Below are positions 1-4,968 of a stretch of DNA of 6,349 bases, piece after piece (positions within the stretch are counted from its first letter, which is position 1; every line of letters starts with the position of its first letter). The stretch comes from Pseudomonadota bacterium (GTDB taxonomy: Bacteria > Pseudomonadota > Gammaproteobacteria > Steroidobacterales > Woeseiaceae). The stretch covers positions 1 to 6,349 of the forward strand of contig JADFGH010000138.1 in the NCBI GenBank assembly GCA_022567775.1, given 5' to 3'. A program made the position numbers and the translations under genes. The notes under the pieces were generated by a model that searched no databases, had not been told where the DNA came from, and saw only the letters and a program-made list of their open reading frames with translations.

Positions 1-993
1 GGAGACGACGGCAGTGCGCTTGAGCCGGTCCGCCTCATCCTTACGGATGCTCTGATATTTCTCAAGAGCAGCGTTGACATCATCACCGGTCTCCTGAAAA
101 TAACCGGCCAGGGAGATCGCGTCTTCCATCGCGAGTTTGGTTCCCGAGCCAATGCTGAAGTGTGCAGATCGGACGGCGTCGCCCAGCAGCACGATATTCC
201 TGTAGTAGAGCCTCTCGTTCCTGACGACCGGAAATGTGCGCCACGCGGACCGGTTGATGATCAACGGATGGCCGTCGAGATCGTCTTTGAAGAGTTCCTC
301 GCAATAAGCCTTCGTGTCTTCCTCCGTCGCCGTGTCCATCCCGGCCGAGGCCCAGGTCTCTGCACTGGTCTCGACAATCCAGGTAGTCATGCCCTCTTCG
401 TAACGATAGGCGTGAACCCACCACCAGCCGTGCTCGTTTTTCGTGAAGATGAATGTGAAATCGTCCAGCGGTTTGGTCGTCGCAAGCCAGCAGAATTTGT
501 TCGCCCGCCAGTCCATCGTCGTACGGAACTCATCCTTGTAGGCTTCGCGAAGAATCGACGTGATGCCGTCGCCGGCAACGACCAGGTCATGCTTGTCGAT
601 TTCGAGCTGTGCAATATCGGTAATGTCGGTGTTGAACCTGAGATTGACACCCAGTTCCTCGCAGCGGTCGTGAAACGTGTTCAGCAGTTTCAGCCGCGAC
701 ATGCCGCAGAAGCCATGACCTTGCGAGTTGATGGTCTTGCCGTGGATCTTGTTGTTGATGCCGCCCCAGTACGCGAATTGTTCGACGATACGTTTGTAGC
801 TGGCCGCGTCCGCGTCCATGAAGCCCTGCAATGTTTCATCCGAAAACACCACGCCGAAGCCCCAGGTGGAGCCACGCTCGCCGCGCTCGATCACGGTAAT
901 GTCGTGCGCCGGATTCGCCTTCTTCATCAGGATGGAGAAGTAGAGCGATGCGGGACCGCCGCCAAGACAAACAATTTTCAGACCTTTCGCCAC
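1..993 (-). CDS. FAD-dependent salicylyl-CoA 5-hydroxylase / 2-aminobenzoyl-CoA monooxygenase-like protein, N-terminal part (cut by the left edge)
   Basis: The first 331 codons are visible and the reading frame is still open at base 1. The start is GTG at 993-991: an in-frame TAA lies two codons upstream, no other start codon fits, and AAGGG (1004-1000) sits 6 bases before it. Near residue 11 is the GGGPASLYF dinucleotide-binding motif, followed near residue 45 by WGFGVVFSD, near 139 by VAGDG, and near 270-290 by GDAVRSAHFSIGSGTKLAMEDA. This series is typical of the flavoproteins that hydroxylate salicylyl-CoA at C5 or that begin 2-aminobenzoyl-CoA dearomatisation. In the bifunctional members an FMN reductase (old yellow enzyme) domain follows, so the full protein could be about 390 or about 770 residues. 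Which one cannot be seen here. In the usual GDAAH context the His is replaced (GDAVR). It is the last gene visible in the operon and would act on the ring after the side chain is removed. The subfamily call is firm; salicylyl versus 2-aminobenzoyl as substrate is open. Confidence 0.9.
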   Translation of the reverse strand, partial: MAKGLKIVCLGGGPASLYFSILMKKANPAHDITVIERGERGSTWGFGVVFSDETLQGFMDADAASYKRIVEQFAYWGGINNKIHGKTINSQGHGFCGMSRLKLLNTFHDRCEELGVNLRFNTDITDIAQLEIDKHDLVVAGDGITSILREAYKDEFRTTMDWRANKFCWLATTKPLDDFTFIFTKNEHGWWWVHAYRYEEGMTTWIVETSAETWASAGMDTATEEDTKAYCEELFKDDLDGHPLIINRSAWRTFPVVRNERLYYRNIVLLGDAVRSAHFSIGSGTKLAMEDAISLAGYFQETGDDVNAALEKYQSIRKDEADRLKRTAVVS

Positions 994-1004
994 AAATTAC
1001 CCTT
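994..1004 (-). promoter_or_regulatory. Ribosome binding site of the flavoprotein gene, overlapping the SDR stop codon
   Basis: On the minus strand AAGGG lies at 1004-1000, followed by the 6-base spacer TAATTT and then the GTG start at 993. The first two bases of the Shine-Dalgarno-like site are the last two of the upstream gene's TAA stop (1005-1003). This supports GTG as the real start and suggests coupled translation. Confidence 0.7.
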
Positions 1005-1734
1005 ATAAAGCGAGTGAGCCGAGACTGGCACCGCCACAAACAAAAATACACTGCCCGGTAACGAAACCGTTATCGGGCGACAATAAAAACATCACTGCCC
1101 GGGACACGTCATCGGGTTTGCCGAGGCGCCTGACGGGTATCGATTGTGCGATCTCGAGCGCTTTGTCGCTGTCCTCCGGCACCACTTCGGTGAACATATC
1201 CGTCACGATCGGACCAGGTGCCACTGCATTCACTGTTATCCCGTGCTGGCCGAGTTCCATGGCCCAGGTTCGTACCAGCCCGATCTGTGCCGCTTTGGTC
1301 GCCGAATATCCTGTCCGCGTTGCCAGCCCCAGCATTGCACGCGAACTGATGAGCACAATGCGGCCGAATTGCTTCGCTTTCATCGCCTCGAGCACGCCCT
1401 GTGTCAGCAGGATGCTCGTGTACAGGTGCAACCTGGTCACGTACTCGACATCTTCGATTTTTACGTCCTCGATCAGGTCGGGGCGGATGACGCCGGCGTT
1501 GTGTACCAGGCTTAAGATTTCGTATTTTTCTGCCAGCCCGGCGATCGCATTTTTCGTCGCCTCGACATCTGACAGGTCGACTTCAACGTCGGTGATCCGA
1601 TCACTTTGCGATTCTGATTTCCGCCGGGAAAGATTCAATACGTGATAACCATCGTCCAGCAGGTGTTGGCAGATGCTGGCGCCGATTCCCGCGCTGCCGC
1701 CGGTGACCAGGGCCACAGGTATATTTGCGCTCAT
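1003..1734 (-). CDS. SDR-family NAD(P)H-dependent dehydrogenase (3-hydroxyacyl-CoA dehydrogenase / FabG-like)
   Basis: A 243-residue classical short-chain dehydrogenase/reductase, of the normal length for the family. The cofactor motif TGGSAGIG is at residues 11-18, D53 follows in the position of the adenine-contacting Asp, NAG is at 79-81, the catalytic Ser is in ISS (130-131), and the Y143-SAT-K147 pair is intact. The PGPIVTDM segment (173-180) closes the substrate pocket. SRR at 36-38, just after the second strand, hints at NADP(H) preference. The Asn that normally completes the catalytic tetrad (VNL in most members) aligns with H103 in RLHL. The start ATG overlaps the upstream cyclase stop by 4 bases and has AAGGG (1746-1742) 7 bases upstream. 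The likely job is oxidation of a beta-hydroxyacyl-CoA (or reduction of the keto form) within the pathway; it is also a candidate partner for the inactive SDR domain of the gene two places upstream. The exact substrate is not readable. Confidence 0.9.
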   Translation of the reverse strand: MSANIPVALVTGGSAGIGASICQHLLDDGYHVLNLSRRKSESQSDRITDVEVDLSDVEATKNAIAGLAEKYEILSLVHNAGVIRPDLIEDVKIEDVEYVTRLHLYTSILLTQGVLEAMKAKQFGRIVLISSRAMLGLATRTGYSATKAAQIGLVRTWAMELGQHGITVNAVAPGPIVTDMFTEVVPEDSDKALEIAQSIPVRRLGKPDDVSRAVMFLLSPDNGFVTGQCIFVCGGASLGSLAL

Positions 1735-2528
1735 TTTGACGCCCTTTCAACCAGCGCCAGCACGCGCAACGGGCTGCCGGAGCCATTTTTGATTTTTAGC
1801 GGCGGACAAACCAGGATCGCGCCGGTTGGCGGAAGTTGATCGAGATTACGCAGGCATTGCAGGCCGTATTTGCCTGCGCCGTGGAATAAGTGGTGTGCCG
1901 GGTACGGCGGTGAAAAATGCGCCGCCTGGCCGGCGTCAGTGCCGACTGTCTCGGTGCCAAAGCCCAGGATGTCCCGCTCTTCGACCAGGAATTTGACGGC
2001 ATCCGCGGATGGGCCAGGCGAATGGGCGCCGTCCTCACGCATGTTCAGATAGGCCGCGCTGGAACGACGCGACCAGTCGGAGCGCAGCAGCACCCAGTCG
2101 CCGGCGGGAATCTGACCATGTTGTTTTTCCCATGCCTGGATAAATTCCGGTGTCAGCAGGAAATCTTCGTTTTCCGCACATTCCTTCGAACAATCGATAA
2201 CGCACACTGGCCGGACGAACGCAGTAGCCGGGATCGCATCGACAGACGCATTGGGCAGGTCCTTGCCGGATATCCAGTGTATGGGGGCATCGAAGTGCGT
2301 TCCGGTGTGTTCGCACATGGAAATATTCTGCCAGTACCAGCCCGGACCGCGCTCATCGTATCGCGACACGACTTCAGCACGAAACGGCGCGCACTGGCCG
2401 AATTCCGGCGGCAACACGATCACCGGAAAGTCGGAATCCAGAGTGTGCGTCAGATCCACGGTCTCGACCTCCCCGGACGACATCGCGGTGGCGAGTGCGG
2501 CCAGCGTATTGCATTTTTCTCCTTTCAT
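1731..2528 (-). CDS. Cyclase-family metal-dependent hydrolase (kynurenine formamidase / isatin hydrolase superfamily)
   Basis: A 265-residue protein with the superfamily's metal-binding signature HTGTHFDAPIH at residues 74-84 (H74, H78, D80, H84). After it come the GTETVGTDAG segment (191-200) and a His-rich HHLFH stretch (212-216), where further active-site residues of this family lie. Members use a divalent metal to hydrolyse amide or lactam bonds, for example N-formylkynurenine to kynurenine or isatin to isatinate. At 265 residues it is longer than typical KynB (roughly 210) and nearer to isatin hydrolase-type proteins. No signal peptide is seen, so it is probably cytoplasmic. The ATG at 2528 has a good GGAGG site upstream and overlaps the upstream stop by 4 bases; M16 is a possible alternative start but lacks an evident ribosome site. 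Its place next to an aryl-CoA monooxygenase that may use 2-aminobenzoyl-CoA fits a step that opens an indole-derived ring or deformylates, but the substrate is inferred only. Confidence 0.88.
   Translation of the reverse strand: MKGEKCNTLAALATAMSSGEVETVDLTHTLDSDFPVIVLPPEFGQCAPFRAEVVSRYDERGPGWYWQNISMCEHTGTHFDAPIHWISGKDLPNASVDAIPATAFVRPVCVIDCSKECAENEDFLLTPEFIQAWEKQHGQIPAGDWVLLRSDWSRRSSAAYLNMREDGAHSPGPSADAVKFLVEERDILGFGTETVGTDAGQAAHFSPPYPAHHLFHGAGKYGLQCLRNLDQLPPTGAILVCPPLKIKNGSGSPLRVLALVERASK
1735..1746 (-). promoter_or_regulatory. Ribosome binding site of the SDR gene
   Basis: AAGGG at 1746-1742 followed by a 7-base spacer to the ATG at 1734. It lies inside the last codons of the cyclase-family gene, consistent with coupled translation across the ATGA overlap. 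Confidence 0.65.
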
Positions 2529-3787
2529 ACTGCCTGCCCTCCAGGTGCCTGCATCAGTTCCCGTTCCAGCACAAAGGGATCATCCCTGAAGCGGCGGACG
2601 ATGTCTTCCGCAACCGGTCCCAGGGTCACGTTTTCGATGCCCTGCCGGAGCGCATGCACAATAGCGTCTGCCAGGCGTTTTGGCGTCACTTTGGGCGGCG
2701 GTAGCGGCTGCCGCCAACTGTCCTCCAGCGGTCCGAACAGCACGTTGACAACCTTGACGCCGCTGCCGGCGAATTCGCCGCGTAAACACTGGCTTAACGA
2801 GTAAGCGGCTGCCTGGCTTGCCGTCGTCGTGCCAAATACTGACCAGTTTGACAGCGCGTACACCGATAAGAGATTCACCCAGGCACAGGCGCTGTTGTCG
2901 CCATCCGCACCGCGGCCGCGCATGCCGGGTCCGAATGCCTGGATGAGACGCATCAGTCCGAAGTAGTTGGTCTCCATTTCGTCGCGTGCCGTCAGGATAC
3001 CGTGGCGCTGCATCGCCGACCCGGGCCTGACGTGCTCCGCCGTATTAATAAGTATGTCGGTCTTGCCGCCGATCTCGGCTGCCAGCTCGTTCACGGAAAT
3101 CGTGTCGGTAATATCGAGCGGCATTAGCTCGACGCCGGACACTGCGGCGAGTTCCGCGCTGCCATCGTATGGGCGCCATTCCCGGGCAATGCCGACAAAT
3201 ATCTTCGAGGCGCCCGCCTTTGCCAGCGCGTTGACGGTGCATTGACCGAGCTGCGTGCGACCGTCGGTGACGAGAACCCGCCGGTGCTTGGGATCACAGG
3301 TCAAGGTTCGTAGCTGTTTATCATCCGCCATATTGGCTGTCTCCTTTTCGGGCAGCGCCATCAATACGCCCTGCCCGGATTTATCGGTGCGGGCGATCAT
3401 CCTCACCCGCTCGTACTCGCCCACGTCGCCGTGAATATGTGCCAGCACCATCGGTCCTGCGTCGAGCCTGACGGTGCCGATGCGCCAGGGCATTCGTTCG
3501 CGAAAATAGGTATTGACGCTGGTGCGCAACGTCGTCTCGGCAATCAGCTCGCCGCCATCCGGGATGTCCTGCCATTGCAGGTCCATCGACCAGCATTTCG
3601 GGCACAGCTCGCGCGCCGGATAGATGACGTGATCGCATTCGGCACAGGTCTGCAGCGCCAGCCGCCCTTCTGCCGCCGCCGTTGAAAACGCAATCGCCTT
3701 TCGGCTGCGCGCACTCGGCGGCGTCGTCGGCAATACCGTCCGCTTCTGCGGGTCCTTTTTCGGCGGTCGTTGGAGCAACTCAGTCAT
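2525..3787 (-). CDS. Fusion protein: DUF35 zinc-ribbon/OB-fold domain joined to a catalytically degenerate SDR domain
   Basis: A 420-residue two-domain protein. After a basic, Pro-rich N-terminus (1-30), residues about 38-150 form a DUF35 unit: zinc ribbon C48-x2-C51 and C62-x2-C65, then an OB-fold segment. DUF35 proteins are non-catalytic partners of SCP-x-type thiolases and aldolases (BbsA with BbsB, ChsH2 with Ltp2), which matches the thiolase gene directly upstream. Residues about 168-400 have an SDR fold pattern, but key positions are lost: TGxxxGxG reads TDGRTQLG (174-181), NAG reads NTA (248-250), the YxxxK pair aligns with T321 and Q325, although S308 and N274 remain. This domain is therefore probably a pseudoenzyme, comparable with the inactive BbsC subunit that pairs with active BbsD. 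A plausible role is a scaffold linking thiolase and dehydrogenase. The gene overlaps both neighbours by 4 bases. A strong internal start at M153 could yield the SDR part alone. The domain calls are firm; the scaffold role is inference. Confidence 0.9.
   Translation of the reverse strand: MTELLQRPPKKDPQKRTVLPTTPPSARSRKAIAFSTAAAEGRLALQTCAECDHVIYPARELCPKCWSMDLQWQDIPDGGELIAETTLRTSVNTYFRERMPWRIGTVRLDAGPMVLAHIHGDVGEYERVRMIARTDKSGQGVLMALPEKETANMADDKQLRTLTCDPKHRRVLVTDGRTQLGQCTVNALAKAGASKIFVGIAREWRPYDGSAELAAVSGVELMPLDITDTISVNELAAEIGGKTDILINTAEHVRPGSAMQRHGILTARDEMETNYFGLMRLIQAFGPGMRGRGADGDNSACAWVNLLSVYALSNWSVFGTTTASQAAAYSLSQCLRGEFAGSGVKVVNVLFGPLEDSWRQPLPPPKVTPKRLADAIVHALRQGIENVTLGPVAEDIVRRFRDDPFVLERELMQAPGGQAV
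2529..2542 (-). promoter_or_regulatory. Ribosome binding site of the cyclase-family gene
   Basis: GGAGG at 2542-2538 with a 9-base spacer to the ATG at 2528, lying within the last codons of the upstream fusion gene. It supports the chosen start over the in-frame Met at residue 16. Confidence 0.7.
3329..3346 (-). promoter_or_regulatory. Internal Shine-Dalgarno and ATG at the DUF35/SDR domain boundary
   Basis: On the minus strand AAGGAG (3346-3341) is followed by a 9-base spacer and an in-frame ATG (3331-3329, residue 153 of the fusion). Initiation here would make a 268-residue protein, the normal size of a stand-alone SDR, beginning MADDKQLR and lacking the zinc ribbon. The site is either a working second start or a relic of two formerly separate genes. 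Confidence 0.55.
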
Positions 3788-4968
3788 TGTTGCCCACTCT
3801 CAAGCAGTACTGCACCGGTACACAGTCCCCGATCGAAATTGATAATGCCAAAACCAGACACCGCGGCTATGCGCGCATCTTTGACGGCGTTGTCGCCTGC
3901 CTCGCCGGTCAATTGCCGGATTGCTTCCACCAGTCCCAGGAAACCGCCGGCTGCACCTGCCTGACCGACAGAAAGCTGGCCGCCCGACGTGTTGTGCGGA
4001 AATGTGCCATCGTAGGTTAGCGTGTTTGCCTGAATAAATTCGCTTGCAGCACCTTTCTCACAGAAGCCCAGGTCTTCCATCTGCATCACGCTGATGACGG
4101 GGTAGTCATCGTATGTCTGCAGCATATCGACCTGTTCCGGTTTGACGCCGGCCATGCTCCAGAATTCGTCTTTGTCCATTGCCCAGCCGCCACGAATCTG
4201 TACCGGGTCGTCCGGGAATGCGTTGTGGCGTTCAATCGTCGACAGGATATTTGCAAACGGCAGATTTTGTCCTTTGGCATCGCCTTCCCGCATGACCAGA
4301 TAAGCCTCCGCGCCCGCGCAAGGCATCACGCAGTCGAACAGTACGATGGGATCGGCGATCAGCCGCGCGTCCATGTATTGCTCGAGCGTCAGCGGTGACT
4401 TCATCAATGCGTCAGGATACTTCAGCGCATTGGCGCGCTGAGCCACACAGATTTTTCCGAAGTCTTCGCGTTGCGTGCCATAGGTTTTCATGTGATGGCT
4501 TGTAATCAACGAGAAACTGCCGTTGGGTCCGCCCGAGCCGTAAGGATAAGAGGCGTCCTGCGAAAAACGGCTGAACGTTGTCAGCATTGCGCGAAATGAA
4601 TCGACATGATTGGTGTCGCCGGCAATGCAAGCCACGATGTTTGCATCACCGGACTGCACTGCGCGTGCTGCGCGCCGCAGCGTGACTACGCCTGAAGCGC
4701 CACCGGTTGGCACATGATCGAGCCAGCGCGGTGTCAGACCGAAATGTTGTGTGATGCCGGCCGCGGTGTCCGGAAACAACGTAAATGATGAAACACACAG
4801 TCCGTCGATGTCGTCAACTGCCAAGCCGGATCGTTTTCCAAGATCGGCAAGCGCCTTCGCGAGCCACCAGTGCGCGGACTCCGGAGAGAAGCGTTCGTAG
4901 GGCACGCTGACGGGCACTGCAACGACAACGCCTTCGTATCCTGCCCGTTTGCTATTCCCCTGGCCCAC
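3784..4968 (-). CDS. Thiolase-superfamily protein (SCP-x / Ltp2 / BbsB-like) lacking canonical catalytic residues
   Basis: A 394-residue thiolase-fold protein, of the family's usual length. The start is GTG at 4968-4966, forced by the TAA of the ligase lying immediately upstream in the same frame; no convincing Shine-Dalgarno sequence precedes it. Segments that place it are TGGASG (88-93), SGGPNG (145-150), CAGAEAYLV (217-225), YDDYPV (286-291), EDLGFCEKG (298-306), NTSGG (326-330) and GQAGAAGG (335-342). Where classical thiolases have the nucleophilic Cys before ASG this protein has G90, and the GHP His is Q336. Similar losses are known in the Ltp2 aldolases of steroid side-chain breakdown, which need a DUF35 partner. 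The next gene encodes a DUF35 domain and overlaps by 4 bases, so the two products very probably form a complex. The reaction is either thiolytic or retro-aldol cleavage of a CoA-bound side chain; the sequence does not decide. Cytoplasmic. Confidence 0.87.
   Translation of the reverse strand: MGQGNSKRAGYEGVVVAVPVSVPYERFSPESAHWWLAKALADLGKRSGLAVDDIDGLCVSSFTLFPDTAAGITQHFGLTPRWLDHVPTGGASGVVTLRRAARAVQSGDANIVACIAGDTNHVDSFRAMLTTFSRFSQDASYPYGSGGPNGSFSLITSHHMKTYGTQREDFGKICVAQRANALKYPDALMKSPLTLEQYMDARLIADPIVLFDCVMPCAGAEAYLVMREGDAKGQNLPFANILSTIERHNAFPDDPVQIRGGWAMDKDEFWSMAGVKPEQVDMLQTYDDYPVISVMQMEDLGFCEKGAASEFIQANTLTYDGTFPHNTSGGQLSVGQAGAAGGFLGLVEAIRQLTGEAGDNAVKDARIAAVSGFGIINFDRGLCTGAVLLESGQQ

Noticed and set aside
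994..1002. Promoter or terminator in the gap between the SDR and the flavoprotein gene
   Set aside because: The gap is only 9 bases, holds part of a ribosome binding site, and has no hairpin with a T-run or -35/-10 pair.
160..1008. 282-codon open frame on the plus strand
   Set aside because: It is antisense to the flavoprotein, whose minus-strand frame has clear FAD-enzyme motifs across the same span. The plus-strand translation shows no recognisable domain, so it is a codon-bias shadow.
2374..2514. 46-residue minus-strand frame starting at an ATG just after AAGGAG inside the cyclase gene
   Set aside because: The spacer is only 4 bases, the frame overlaps the cyclase out of phase, and the Arg-rich translation has no family features.
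1917..2804. 295-codon open frame on the plus strand
   Set aside because: It lies opposite the cyclase-family gene and the end of the fusion gene, both with strong family motifs. The plus-strand product has Arg/Gly-rich, motif-free sequence.
3640..3790. Separate small gene for the Pro/Arg-rich N-terminus ahead of the zinc ribbon
   Set aside because: It is in frame with the DUF35 domain and has no stop. A short disordered basic leader is a simpler explanation, though a start further in cannot be fully excluded.
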